From: Chlorohelix sp037138995
GTDB lineage: Bacteria; Chloroflexota; Chloroflexia; Chloroheliales; Chloroheliaceae
Direction of reading: 5' to 3'
Assembly: GCF_037138995.1 (NCBI RefSeq)
Contig: NZ_JBAXHI010000015.1
Coordinates: 21,506-85,505, forward strand
DNA: 64,000 bases
Both the position numbers and the translations under genes were made by a program. Positions 33,494-43,062 of this stretch are shown in pieces (the stretch's first letter is position 1; every line of letters begins with the position of its first letter). A model generated the notes under the pieces. It worked only from the letters and a program-made list of their open reading frames with translations, was not told the DNA's origin and made no database searches.

Positions 33494-34471
33494 TCAAAGC
33501 CATTTCTTCCTTTTGAAATAAAATACAAGTCCTGTGGTAATCCCCAACATTAAAGCTAACGCGCCATAGTAGCCGAAACTCAACTTGAGTTCTGGCATAT
33601 TCTCGAAATTCATCCCGTAGATACCGGCTATCATCGCATTGGTCATGAGGATAATGGAAAAAGCAGTAAGAGTACGCATCACGCTATTGAGATCGTTTGA
33701 GGCAACCGATAGATTTGCTTCCATCGTGCTACCGATTTGGTCGCGGTACAGGTCAAGGGTATCGGTGACACGGGTGAGGTGGTCATAAACATCCCGAAAG
33801 TAAAACAGGGCATCGTCCCCAAAAATCCGGTTATCGCGATTGGTCAGCACATTGAGAATATCGCGTTCGGGTGCTATTATTCGGCGCATTTGCAAAAACA
33901 ATTTTTTAAGCTCTAGCAACTTGCCGGTTACTTTAGTGTGCATGCCATTGCCCTGAAAAATATCATCCTCTAACTCTTCGGCATAATCAACCATTTTATC
34001 CATAATCGGAAAATAGTTATCTACCAGCGTATCCAATAAGGCATAGACAACTGGACCTATCATTTTGCTTGCTTGCAAATTGTTGCGTTTCCAGCGTGCC
34101 TCAGCTTCTGCCAATTCAGGGATTGGCTCATAATGAACAGTTACAAAATAATTTGCGCCGATAAATAAAGCTAGTTCCCGGAAAGCCAGTTCCTTAAATT
34201 CTTCCTGCAAACTGATAGAGTAAAAGATTCCCAGAAAATAGTTTTCGTATTCTTCAATCTTGGGACGCTGGAGACGGTGGGTCACATCTTCGATGGCTAA
34301 TTGGTGGAAGTTGAACTCCTTTGCCACCATACCTAATTCTTCTTCGGTGGGGGAAGCGAGATCCAGCCAGAAGAAATTGTTGCTATCGCTCAACAGGTCG
34401 CTAATCTCATCCAAATCTTGCAAATTGTGAAAGATATGAGTTTGAGAATTACAGTGAAGGGCTTTTATCAC
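33494..34471 (-). CDS. corA: CorA family magnesium/divalent cation channel
   Basis: 325 residues. Large cytosolic N-terminal domain followed by two C-terminal helices; the selectivity motif YGMNFENMPEL lies between them near residue 285. A trimer- or pentamer-forming Mg2+ channel of the membrane. Co-directed with an NRAMP-type transporter and an MgtE_N-CBS protein upstream, which suggests a magnesium uptake group. Confidence 0.93.
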   Translation of the reverse strand: MIKALHCNSQTHIFHNLQDLDEISDLLSDSNNFFWLDLASPTEEELGMVAKEFNFHQLAIEDVTHRLQRPKIEEYENYFLGIFYSISLQEEFKELAFRELALFIGANYFVTVHYEPIPELAEAEARWKRNNLQASKMIGPVVYALLDTLVDNYFPIMDKMVDYAEELEDDIFQGNGMHTKVTGKLLELKKLFLQMRRIIAPERDILNVLTNRDNRIFGDDALFYFRDVYDHLTRVTDTLDLYRDQIGSTMEANLSVASNDLNSVMRTLTAFSIILMTNAMIAGIYGMNFENMPELKLSFGYYGALALMLGITTGLVFYFKRKKWL

Positions 34472-34538
34472 ACGCTTTAATCCATTAGATTGAGGGTAAA
34501 GCCATCGCTAACCGCTAAAAAAGGCAAATTATACTGTG

Positions 34539-35903
34539 TTATGAAGGCAATATGTTTATATTGAAAAGTCCGAGAATAGTTACGGTCAGGAGTATAACTG
34601 AAAGAATCCCAACCCCAACCGCGGTTGTCCATGCTATTATGTTGTAAATTTTACCGTTGATATATTTGCCCATCAAGGATTTTTTGTTGATGAGCAATAA
34701 AATAGCTACCAGTATTAAAGGCAAAATCATACCGTTGACAATCTGGATTACCAACAAAATCGTTACTGTATAATCTAAAACTCCGGGAATAATAGTGACA
34801 CCGACTCCGGCAACTATCAAGAAGGTAAAAATACTCCAAAAAACGGGGGCTTCTTTCCATTTGAATGAAATACCGTTTTCAAAACCGAATGCTTCACAAA
34901 TGGAATAGGAAGTAGCTAGCGGCAACACCCCACTGGCAAGCAACGATGCGCCTAATAATCCTAACGCGAACACCTGTGTAGCGTAGCTACCCAAAAGCGG
35001 CTCAAGTGCTTTGGCTGCATCACTGGCGGTATTAATTTCCACGCCCTGATGCTCCCCATTCACGATTGGGCTGCTCATAAAAATTGTAGCGCCGCAAGCA
35101 ATTATAATAAAGGCGGAGATTGTATTTGAGAAGATAGACCCCAGATAAACTTCCAATCTTTGGTAGCCATAATCTCGCATCGTCACCCCTTTTTCCACTA
35201 CCGCGCTTTGCAAAAACAATTGCATATATGGGGTAATGGTTGTGCCTATTGCAGCCATAATGGTCTGAATGTATGCGCTATCACTTTTTATGGTCGGGGT
35301 CAAGGAATGGGTAATAACTTCTCCCCAATTAGGATGCCCTACAATTGCGGCGAATACATAAGCAAAAAAGGCAAAGGTCATAAACAGGAAGATTTTTTCC
35401 GCTCTACCGTAAGAACCGCGTGCAATAAAAAACCAGAGCGTTAGCCCGGCAACGGGAGCGCTAATCCAAGCGGGAACACCAAAGATACCCATCGCGGCGG
35501 CGATACCGATAAAGTCCGAAATTGTTGTTCCGGCATTGGCAATCAGGAGTGCCAACATCAAGAAGGTAGTCCAACGGATACTGAAATTTTCACGAACCAA
35601 CGCACTTAAGCCTTTACCAGTTGCAGCTCCCAACCGGGCGCACATTTCCTGTACTACTCCCAGCGAAAAGGTAATGACAATCATCACCCATAGGAGGTTA
35701 TAACCGTATTGCGCCCCCATTTGGCTATAGGTAGCAATTCCTCCGGCATCATTCCCTGCGTTTGCCGCGATTAATCCGGGACCCAGCATACCAAGAAAAA
35801 AGAAAAACCGCCCTTTTCTTACCGGACGCGGCTCATTCTTTTCGGGTGTTTCATTGGGAGTTGTAATTACATTTCCTACCTTGTCCTGATTTTCTTTTGC
35901 CAC
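34539..35903 (-). CDS. NRAMP-family divalent metal transporter with non-canonical sites
   Basis: 454 residues, eleven or twelve helices. Helix 1 motif is ANAGNDAGGIATYSQ in place of DPGN; the helix 6 motif is AIGTTITPYMQ in place of the A-M-P-H Mn-binding motif, so the Met ligand is missing. These changes are of the type reported for NRAMP-related magnesium transporters (NRMT), which carry hydrated Mg2+. The gene starts 13 bases after the stop of the PRC-MgtE_N-CBS gene, so both act together. Mg2+ as substrate is inference from motif and context. Confidence 0.88.
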   Translation of the reverse strand: MAKENQDKVGNVITTPNETPEKNEPRPVRKGRFFFFLGMLGPGLIAANAGNDAGGIATYSQMGAQYGYNLLWVMIVITFSLGVVQEMCARLGAATGKGLSALVRENFSIRWTTFLMLALLIANAGTTISDFIGIAAAMGIFGVPAWISAPVAGLTLWFFIARGSYGRAEKIFLFMTFAFFAYVFAAIVGHPNWGEVITHSLTPTIKSDSAYIQTIMAAIGTTITPYMQLFLQSAVVEKGVTMRDYGYQRLEVYLGSIFSNTISAFIIIACGATIFMSSPIVNGEHQGVEINTASDAAKALEPLLGSYATQVFALGLLGASLLASGVLPLATSYSICEAFGFENGISFKWKEAPVFWSIFTFLIVAGVGVTIIPGVLDYTVTILLVIQIVNGMILPLILVAILLLINKKSLMGKYINGKIYNIIAWTTAVGVGILSVILLTVTILGLFNINILPS

Positions 35904-35915
35904 GACACCCTTCTT

Positions 35916-37232
35916 TTATTTTTTGACAAAACTTACCATACCGCGATGGTTCTTAAAAATATTCGGCAGGCGTCGCCGTAAATCTTCAGGTAAAATTAGG
36001 TCAAGCGCGTCATCAAACGTAATTATACCTTTGATTTCGCCCTCCTCATTAAGCACTGGCAAGGCACGAAAGCCGTAATCTGCTAATACCGCCGCGGCAT
36101 CTTCCGCTTTTGAATCGGTTTTCATGCTTATATAATCACGTACAATTAATTCAGAAAGCAGGGTGGTGCGTGGTTGGCAGAAAACAACGTCCCGAAGTGC
36201 CGCTACACCCACCAGTTTTTCACTATCTGCTTCAACCACATAAATATAATCTACAAATTCGGGTTGGGTTTCAACTTCACGAATCGCTTGGAGGGCTTCC
36301 GATGCGCCAAGATTTTCAGGCAACATCAGGAAATCATTGGTCATGATACCACCAGCGGCATCCTCGTCATACGCCAGCAGTTCTCGCACCTCTTCTGATT
36401 CTTCTTCTTCCATCAATTCAAGTAATGCTTGCGCTTTATTTTCGTCCAAATCTGCAATAACATCGGCAGCATCGTCCGGCTGCATCTCTTCCAGAATATC
36501 GGCGGCGCGGTCTTCACTCAAACCTTCTAGAATATCGGCAGCATAATCCGGGTTCATCTCTTCAAGCGCATCGGCGGCAGTTTCATCATCAAGCGCGTTC
36601 ACAATTTCTGCGCCCTGTACATAGGAAAGCTCATCCAGCAATCGCGCTATATCCACTGGGTGCATTTTTGCCAAGCGTTCATGCGAAACATTGAGACGCA
36701 CACTCGGCGCGCTGCTGGCAAAATACTCCACATCTGCCCAGTCAAGCAGGTTTTCATTTCGGCTCAAACGACTCACTCTGGGGGTTCCGCCAAACGGTAG
36801 AATGCGCCGTACCAACGCTTGAAAAGAAATATCTACACCCACCAAACGGGGCGTTATTTCGTTGGGCGCGTTGCCCAATGCCAAATCATTTACCCGAATA
36901 ACTCTCCGCCCCTCAACATCTACCAACTGTTTATCCAGCACATCCTTGTATAGTAGAATTTCGCCATCTCGGCGTTCAAATCGCTCAAGGCTCACCTTAG
37001 CATCGTAGAGCCTGATTTTACCCTGCTCAAACTCTTGCACCTGTGCAGCAGGAATCCAGAATTCCCGGCTATTCGAATGTGCCAATATCCCGGCTAGGGG
37101 TGGGTATTTCTCCTCGCTTTTACCAACGATTGGATTTATACGCACAATCAAATCTTTAAGGCTGGCAATCTTCTCTCCATTTCTGTCAAGTATAGATTTG
37201 CCAACCAGCAAACTGAAGAACATTAAATTCAT
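35916..37232 (-). CDS. soluble PRC-barrel / MgtE N-domain / CBS-pair protein
   Basis: 438 residues without membrane helices. Two PRC-barrel-like segments (about 1-85 and 95-150), an MgtE_N superhelix of tandem motifs (about 185-295: HPVDIARLLDEL, DYAADILEGLSEDRAADILE, DDAADVIADLDENKAQALLE) and a CBS pair (about 300-425). In MgtE these cytosolic domains bind Mg2+ and close the pore; here the channel part is missing and the gene is in an operon with the NRAMP-type transporter. A role as Mg2+-sensing regulatory subunit is likely. Many Asp/Glu residues line the repeats. Confidence 0.87.
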   Translation of the reverse strand: MNLMFFSLLVGKSILDRNGEKIASLKDLIVRINPIVGKSEEKYPPLAGILAHSNSREFWIPAAQVQEFEQGKIRLYDAKVSLERFERRDGEILLYKDVLDKQLVDVEGRRVIRVNDLALGNAPNEITPRLVGVDISFQALVRRILPFGGTPRVSRLSRNENLLDWADVEYFASSAPSVRLNVSHERLAKMHPVDIARLLDELSYVQGAEIVNALDDETAADALEEMNPDYAADILEGLSEDRAADILEEMQPDDAADVIADLDENKAQALLELMEEEESEEVRELLAYDEDAAGGIMTNDFLMLPENLGASEALQAIREVETQPEFVDYIYVVEADSEKLVGVAALRDVVFCQPRTTLLSELIVRDYISMKTDSKAEDAAAVLADYGFRALPVLNEEGEIKGIITFDDALDLILPEDLRRRLPNIFKNHRGMVSFVKK

Positions 37233-37895
37233 TTGGATTTCCTCGAGCTTATTCGCTGAGAATGAATTTTGAGCAGTCTTTACGGGTATTAGTCGGTTAA
37301 TTATAACCGTTTGTTTGGTTCGCTGACAAGCTACATATTCAACTTGTCAGGGCAATGGCAAGGTCGGTATTCCAAGTTGCCCTTCCCACGATTGCCCCAA
37401 TCCCATGAGATTTGTGCCTCCCAAAGAGGGCGTGTCGAGCCACGCCCCTACAAAATCACCTCGCGCCCTTGCCCAAACCCCTTTGAGAATCGTTTTATAG
37501 AGGACAATTTCTTTCTTGCAACAGCCCTGTTCAACTTGTCAGAAAATACCGTTTCACTTAATGGAGTCATAGTACTTTTCGCCTAATTCTGATTGGTTTT
37601 TGTTCTTAAAGCCCCTTTTATGCTGAAACCATGCTTTTTCAGGTATGTTATAATAAAAATTAGTCCGTAAGGAAGCTATATTGGTTTGCTTATTGGAAAT
37701 TTTATTGTATGCATGTCTGACAACCGAAAATTAGCTTTGTGCTATGCTCGATACGATAATCTTTAAAGCTTCTGTACAAATGAACTAAGAGGGATTGTAG
37801 CATGAGGCTGTGCTTGAGCTTCACAGGCTGCTTCCAAGCTGCATGAATTATCAGAGATTGTCATTTGTGGCAACCTTTAGAGGAGAGTTTATTTC
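37233..37895. other. 663-base intergenic region with short repeats
   Basis: Holds the promoter above, then a stretch 37323-37542 bounded by CTGACAAG and CTTGTCAG with an extra CTTGTCAG at 37343-37350, and a GGGCGTG-TCGAG-CCACGCC hairpin near 37428-37446. The open frame at 37311-37586 has no ribosome site and no family resemblance. The last 300 bases show nothing that I recognise apart from the leader of the gene at 37896. Confidence 0.45.
37294..37329 (-). promoter_or_regulatory. promoter with overlapping palindrome upstream of the MgtE_N-NRAMP operon
   Basis: On the minus strand TTGTCA (37324-37329), 18 bases, TATAAT (37300-37305). The -10 is embedded in the palindrome CGGTTA-ATTA-TAACCG (37294-37309), a good operator position for ion-responsive control. 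Confidence 0.5.
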
Positions 37896-40730
37896 ATGGT
37901 TAGAACCGAATCGCCTCGTTTGCCCCGCCGCATCTTTTTAATCGGCGGCTTAGCCCTGTTACTGATAGCCTTTATCGCCTTTTTCAACATTTCTACCCAA
38001 ACCAATGCTGCTGTATCTTGGAGCGCTCCTCTAATAGCTCCCACCAATACTCTTAAGGCTGTGGGTAATGGTCCACAAACTCTAATAGATCCCATACGAC
38101 ATAATGTAGTAGTGATAGGCGCTTATTGTTGCGGCAACCCTACTCAGGGCGAATCTGCAACTGCAACCGGAGGGGTTTTCTTTTTCTCCAGTCATGATAC
38201 CTATAACAGCTATGTAACGGTAACCAGTTGGGCTTATAACGGTGTACCCTACACAAATTTTAGCGGGGCTTTTGACCGCAACGGCTACCTTCACATCGTC
38301 TATACCACCTCCAACATGAAAAAAACTATCAACGGCACAATGTACTATGTTAGATATTCTTGGAACGGTTCTAGCTATGCAGAAGTCTCTCGCACGCAAA
38401 TAATGAATAATGTGTGCGGTAGTTTTGACTGCCAATATGTATCGCTTACTTCTAGTTTATACCCAACCGGTCCTGATAAGTTGTATCTGGCTTACAATAT
38501 TAGGGATTTGGTGGATGCATACTGGCGTATAGATGTAACTGAGACCAGCGGTTCTAGCCCTAACTATACTTGGGGCAGCACCCCCACCAATGCCGGGGTT
38601 TCAACCACTAAATACTCATTCAGGTATCCCTCTATGGTGGTTGATAAAGACGGCAGCCTGTTTTTAGCGTACCAATGCGGTCTAGACTGGGGGCCCATGA
38701 CAAATTATAAATGTATCAAAGTAATGGATCGCAACCCAAATGGAGTTTGGGGTCCAGTTTATTCCTATAACCTCGACCATTCTGCCCAATGGCCCGCGGT
38801 TGCGGTTGATAACAAGGGTAACGGCTATGTCTTTTCCGGTTATAATTGCCTAAGCATGATTAAATATACAGCATCCGTAGGCTGGAGCGGTGCTGCCGGT
38901 GATAATGTTGTTAACACTAATTCACCGACTAAGTCTTGTGTAACTGGTTCTTTGGCTGGCACGAATCCTCCTTATTATAATAATAATATAATAAAGGCTT
39001 TTTCGGCAGTTGGAACCGGCGATGGTTCAATTTATATAGCTTTCCCTGTTCTCATTCGCGGGATGTATTACGCCTATACCACCGATGGCGGCGCTACTTT
39101 TGGTCCCGACCCTAATAACCCTACTGCTGCCGATACTAACGCTTCCGGTTGCGTGGCTTTTGATGGCGGCTACTGTGTTTTTGATGCCAGTATTGCTTGG
39201 GACAACAATACTTTGGTAATTGGAGGCAAGAAGACTTACAATCAAGCTACTGCAGATTTCAAGTTATCAATCTTAAGAGCAACAGGGGGCGGTTACTATG
39301 ATGCCGCGCCCTCGAACCTGACCTTCTCTAAAACAGCTACTTCCCTGACTCTATCGTGGCAAAATAATTCCCCCCATGCTACCGCTTTCAAGGTTGAACG
39401 TCGCCCTTACCCGGCGGCAGGTGGTTCATGGGCTACAATTAGCAGCAATGCAGCTAATCCTTTTATTGACTCCGGGCTAACTGAAGCTACGGGCTATGAA
39501 TATAGGGTGACGGCGATGGGGACTCCACTTGGTAATTTGCTCTCTCCTACTGTTCATGACTTTACCGTGTTGCTTCCGCCTACCCTTTTGCAATCTACCA
39601 CATCCACTACAACTTCTATTGTTTTAGGCTGGACTGCCGGTTCAGCGGCTAATACAGGCTTCTCAGTTGAGCGGGCAAGTTTAACCGCCACTTCTACTTT
39701 TACTGTAAAAGGAACTCCGGGAACTAACAGCTATACAGATGCTACGATTTCTCCCGCGGGTGAATACGGTTTCTTTTATCGGGTAAGGGCATATAAAACC
39801 GTTCCCGGCTCAACTGAAGGTACTATTTACTCGGATTATTCCAACCTCTTGTATTCTGAGACAGCCCCTAATGCTCCAACTGGGGTGACTGCTACTCCTA
39901 ACGGAAGCACTAGCGAAAAGATCGAGTGGACGGATACTTCAACTTTTGAAGACGGTTACAATATCATCATCGGGGCTTCAACATATACCGTCGGACCTGT
40001 AAGCGGCACCGGCTCTAAAGGCAGTTATATAGTAAATGGTCTTACGCCAAATACAACCTATAATAATGTAAAAGTACAGGCGTTTTCGGCGGGAAAAGGG
40101 GTGGGGGAAACTCCAACGTCGTTTACCACCGCGCTTGCCCCGCCCACAGCCGTTAACTTAACAAGTGTTACTGGCTCTACTCTGACGGTGAACTGGACTG
40201 CTCCATCCGGTACTCCTACCAGTTATGCGGTAGAGCGGCTGCAATTGGGTGTAGATTCGAGTTGGACGCAAGTCGGCACTCCCACTCCCCCCCCCAATAG
40301 TTTCGACGATACCGGTCTAACCGCAGGTAAGATATACCTGTACCGGGTAAAAGCTATCAATGCCGGAACTTCAGACCCTTCGGCAGAAGCGGGTGTACTA
40401 ACTACAGGCGGTACCGAGAGACCTGTTACAGACGCTACCACCTTGACCGATGCTTTAACTAATGCAGTATCCGGTGACATAATTAAAATCACGGGGAATG
40501 TTACAGTATCTGGAGCATTACCCGATGTTCCTCCAGGAGTAACTATTATTGGTAGCTGTTCCACAAATGGGCCTGCGATTGAGATTACCGGAGCAACTGG
40601 TTCAGTAAATGGTTTGAATTTGTTCGGCGCAACGCTCTATGGTATCTATATACATGGCTTTACTAGCGGTAAAGAGATAATAACCCACAGCGGACGTAAC
40701 GTGATGAATTGCGTTAAAGTCGGGCAGTAA
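37896..40730 (+). CDS. large secreted/surface protein: sialidase-like propeller and fibronectin III repeats
   Basis: 944 residues. A signal anchor at about 11-30 (IFLIGGLALLLIAFIAFF) exports it. Residues 40-460 look like a BNR/sialidase-type beta-propeller (repeated SxDGGxTF-like and WxxxxxVVDxxGxxY blocks, several Cys). Four fibronectin type III repeats follow (about 470-560, 565-665, 670-750 and 755-840; LTLSWQNNSPHATAFKVERR, GWTAGSAANTGFSVERAS, PPTAVNLTSVTGSTLTVNW). The last 100 residues start a parallel beta-helix domain (ITGNVTVSGALPDVPPGVTI) that ends after a few coils. GGAGAG lies nine bases upstream of the start. Function unknown; surface adhesion or glycan binding is likely. Confidence 0.82.
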   Translation: MVRTESPRLPRRIFLIGGLALLLIAFIAFFNISTQTNAAVSWSAPLIAPTNTLKAVGNGPQTLIDPIRHNVVVIGAYCCGNPTQGESATATGGVFFFSSHDTYNSYVTVTSWAYNGVPYTNFSGAFDRNGYLHIVYTTSNMKKTINGTMYYVRYSWNGSSYAEVSRTQIMNNVCGSFDCQYVSLTSSLYPTGPDKLYLAYNIRDLVDAYWRIDVTETSGSSPNYTWGSTPTNAGVSTTKYSFRYPSMVVDKDGSLFLAYQCGLDWGPMTNYKCIKVMDRNPNGVWGPVYSYNLDHSAQWPAVAVDNKGNGYVFSGYNCLSMIKYTASVGWSGAAGDNVVNTNSPTKSCVTGSLAGTNPPYYNNNIIKAFSAVGTGDGSIYIAFPVLIRGMYYAYTTDGGATFGPDPNNPTAADTNASGCVAFDGGYCVFDASIAWDNNTLVIGGKKTYNQATADFKLSILRATGGGYYDAAPSNLTFSKTATSLTLSWQNNSPHATAFKVERRPYPAAGGSWATISSNAANPFIDSGLTEATGYEYRVTAMGTPLGNLLSPTVHDFTVLLPPTLLQSTTSTTTSIVLGWTAGSAANTGFSVERASLTATSTFTVKGTPGTNSYTDATISPAGEYGFFYRVRAYKTVPGSTEGTIYSDYSNLLYSETAPNAPTGVTATPNGSTSEKIEWTDTSTFEDGYNIIIGASTYTVGPVSGTGSKGSYIVNGLTPNTTYNNVKVQAFSAGKGVGETPTSFTTALAPPTAVNLTSVTGSTLTVNWTAPSGTPTSYAVERLQLGVDSSWTQVGTPTPPPNSFDDTGLTAGKIYLYRVKAINAGTSDPSAEAGVLTTGGTERPVTDATTLTDALTNAVSGDIIKITGNVTVSGALPDVPPGVTIIGSCSTNGPAIEITGATGSVNGLNLFGATLYGIYIHGFTSGKEIITHSGRNVMNCVKVGQ

Positions 40731-40768
40731 GCCGCCTACTACCGAGCAATTCGACCTTGAAATAACAA

Positions 40769-40825
40769 AACCCCTCTCCTGTAAAAAGAGAGGGGTTCAG
40801 GCAAGGGGCTTAAGCCCCTTGTTTT
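40769..40825. terminator. double hairpin terminating two convergent genes
   Basis: CCCCTCTC / GAGAGGGG (40771-40795), with TTTTGTTATT after it on the minus strand, and AAGGGGCTTAAGCCCCTT (40803-40820) followed by GTTTTAATT on the plus strand. Confidence 0.75.
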
Positions 40826-40827
40826 AA

Positions 40828-42687
40828 TTATAGCCAACCCTTGTTTCTTAATAGAGCATTACCTAGCAAGCCCATCAACACTCCAAATGGGGTTCCGCTT
40901 AACTCAGGATGCCATTCGAGACGCGCCCGCTCAAAGTATTGCACCACGTAGTTCTTCCCGTCATCCGGGTTAAGCTCGTAATATTCCTCGCTGATTGGGT
41001 AGCCGTATATAAACAACCCGCCGTGACTTTCCCAATAAGCTTTAAAAGAGTTGCGTAGGTTATGCCCGGTTTCGGGGAACCATGTTGCGCCGGGATAGCG
41101 CATATTCTCAAAGCGGTTAAACGCCCCATGTCCGGCTTGGCGCAACGGTTCGGTTATCTGGTTGCCCAACAAACCAAGCATCACTTCGTAGGGAGTGCCG
41201 GACAATTCGGGATGGTATTCAAAACGGTTGCGCTCGAAATACTGCGCCAGATAGATTTTACCATCGGCAGGATTGACCTCATAGAAAGGCTCGGTGCGCG
41301 GGTAGCCGAATTGCATCAGCCCACCTTTGTCTCGCCAGTATTGTTTGAATATCCCGTTCAGATTATGCCCCGTTTGGGGGAAGAAGAAATTCCCACCGGA
41401 AAGGTCGTTATCAGGCTCTACTGCTGTAAGCGATTTATCGTATTCGGAGACATCCAGACTGTAAAAACGCCGATCTTCTCCCAAAGTATAAATTCGGGAG
41501 GGCGCGTAAGGTGAAAACATAAGCCCCAGACCGGGGGGGTTGCCCGTAATTTTTTGCCATGTTTGCCCCAAATCAGGCGACATCCATACCCCTTCCTTGC
41601 GGCTGACGTAGATGTTGGATGAGACTACTGGCGATTGGTAAAATTGCAAAAAAGTACCAAAATCGTTACCGCTTGTCAATTCATCCGGTAAGCTCAAATT
41701 TTGCCAATTTGCACCTCCATCACTTGAATAATCCAGTTTGGTATTAGCCGGGCTATAAGGATACCCTTTGCTAACTCGTAGCAATTTCCCATTGCTGTAA
41801 TAGGCTGTTACCGCGCTTGACATTCTGTTGAAGCCTAGCGATGTAAAGGAAGCCGCGCCGTTGACGGATACTTTTAGTTCTCGTACATTGCTGGAACCGA
41901 ACCCACCTCCCTCATATATAAGCCCGATAACGTTTACGGGTGTTTGTGGATTCTCGCTTAGATTGGACAGGTAAACCGCAATACCGGCGCGTGAGTAATC
42001 ATAGAGGGCAGTTCCTTCAAAACGTTTACTCCAGCTTGCGCCGGCATCTTGCGTGAGATAAATCGCAATATTTCGCATCCCATCAGACCCGGTAAGCGGG
42101 TTTTGTACCAGCGCGTAAGCTGAACGGGCATCACTGTTAGCTATGACAAAGGAGCGTACCATCCCGTTAAATTGCTGCCCTATCTCTTGCCAGTTCAAGC
42201 CCCCATCTTGGCTCACCAGAATTTTTGATTTTTGACTTTCGTTGTTAAAAACCGGGGTAAAGTTGTAAAGGTAGCGACTGCCATCGAGCGCAAGGAAGGA
42301 GGGTTTGTAGGCGAGCTTAGATTCACCCGCTTCTAGGGTACTGTAACGAAAAACGCCCGGATCGTTGCGGTCTTGTGGGTCAGCGTAAACAATGCCGTTA
42401 GGGGCGCACTGTGAAAAGGCATGGCTATTTAGAAAAGTGCGCTGCCCGGTTTTCAAATCAGCCAAGTAAGTCTCTTTTAAAGTGGTAGTGGCTGCGTCAT
42501 ACTGATAAACCAGCATACGATTCGGTTGCCCGGTATCAAGGCAATAGGACTCGCTATCTTTGATAGCCAGTGCGGTTGCTTCCCAGATTTTAAAAGGTTG
42601 TGTGGCATAAATGGGCTGTGTAAAGGGTGGCAACAGCAGCGCGGTAAAAAGAAGGATTGATACAAATCGGATTAGGGGAGTTTTCAT
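40828..42687 (-). CDS. secreted BNR/sortilin-like propeller protein with two GHN-YW-GGL-GYP repeats
   Basis: 619 residues with a signal peptide (LIRFVSILLFTALLLPPFTQ). Residues 40-430 form a VPS10/BNR-type propeller (ILVSQDGGLNWQEIG, IYLTQDAGASWSKRF, WMSPDLGQTWQKITG). The C-terminus has two tandem repeats of about 77 residues, FFPQTGHNLNGIFKQYWRDK and WFPETGHNLRNSFKAYWESH onward, each ending in YFERxRxEWHPELSGTP. This repeat is frequent in exported Chloroflexota proteins; its role is not known. The repeats lie side by side and end nine residues before the C-terminus. Confidence 0.83.
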   Translation of the reverse strand: MKTPLIRFVSILLFTALLLPPFTQPIYATQPFKIWEATALAIKDSESYCLDTGQPNRMLVYQYDAATTTLKETYLADLKTGQRTFLNSHAFSQCAPNGIVYADPQDRNDPGVFRYSTLEAGESKLAYKPSFLALDGSRYLYNFTPVFNNESQKSKILVSQDGGLNWQEIGQQFNGMVRSFVIANSDARSAYALVQNPLTGSDGMRNIAIYLTQDAGASWSKRFEGTALYDYSRAGIAVYLSNLSENPQTPVNVIGLIYEGGGFGSSNVRELKVSVNGAASFTSLGFNRMSSAVTAYYSNGKLLRVSKGYPYSPANTKLDYSSDGGANWQNLSLPDELTSGNDFGTFLQFYQSPVVSSNIYVSRKEGVWMSPDLGQTWQKITGNPPGLGLMFSPYAPSRIYTLGEDRRFYSLDVSEYDKSLTAVEPDNDLSGGNFFFPQTGHNLNGIFKQYWRDKGGLMQFGYPRTEPFYEVNPADGKIYLAQYFERNRFEYHPELSGTPYEVMLGLLGNQITEPLRQAGHGAFNRFENMRYPGATWFPETGHNLRNSFKAYWESHGGLFIYGYPISEEYYELNPDDGKNYVVQYFERARLEWHPELSGTPFGVLMGLLGNALLRNKGWL

Positions 42688-42942
42688 ATTAACCTCTTTG
42701 AAAAGTTAAATATTTTGCTTTCTGATTAATAAAACGTACTAATCCTCTATAAGTTATAAAATTGGAGAAACTAAAAACCTCCTGACCTTGCAACAGGTTT
42801 ATCTACTTGAGCCTTTTTTCAAAAGATACTACGAAATTCTGACGTTAGTGGAAATTATGTAGAACATTATGTTCCGGTGGGTTGCGACTGTAAAGGCAAA
42901 AAAGTAAATCCGTACATTCAATGGTTACCCAAATGGTTTGTA

Positions 42943-42971
42943 TTGGCATATCCTGCCCATTATGGTAAAAT
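42943..42971 (+). promoter_or_regulatory. predicted promoter of the thymidylate synthase gene
   Basis: TTGGCA, 17 bases, TAAAAT. Transcription would start near 42978, upstream of the DnaA-box-like sites. Confidence 0.5.
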
Positions 42972-42988
42972 ATGCTAGACCTTATAAG

Positions 42989-43062
42989 TTATCCACAATA
43001 TATAGTATATTTTTAATACCTTGTGCCTAGCAGTTGTGGATAACCACACGAATTTGTGGATT
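42989..43062. promoter_or_regulatory. cluster of DnaA-box-like sites in the thymidylate synthase leader
   Basis: One perfect TTATCCACA (42989-42997), one perfect inverted copy TGTGGATAA (43035-43043) and one weaker copy TGTGGATTC (43055-43063). They lie between the promoter and the start codon. Confidence 0.5.

Noticed and set aside
37311..37586. 91-codon plus-strand frame in the intergenic region
   Set aside because: No ribosome site, composition is not coding-like, and it spans the GC-rich hairpin and repeat arms.
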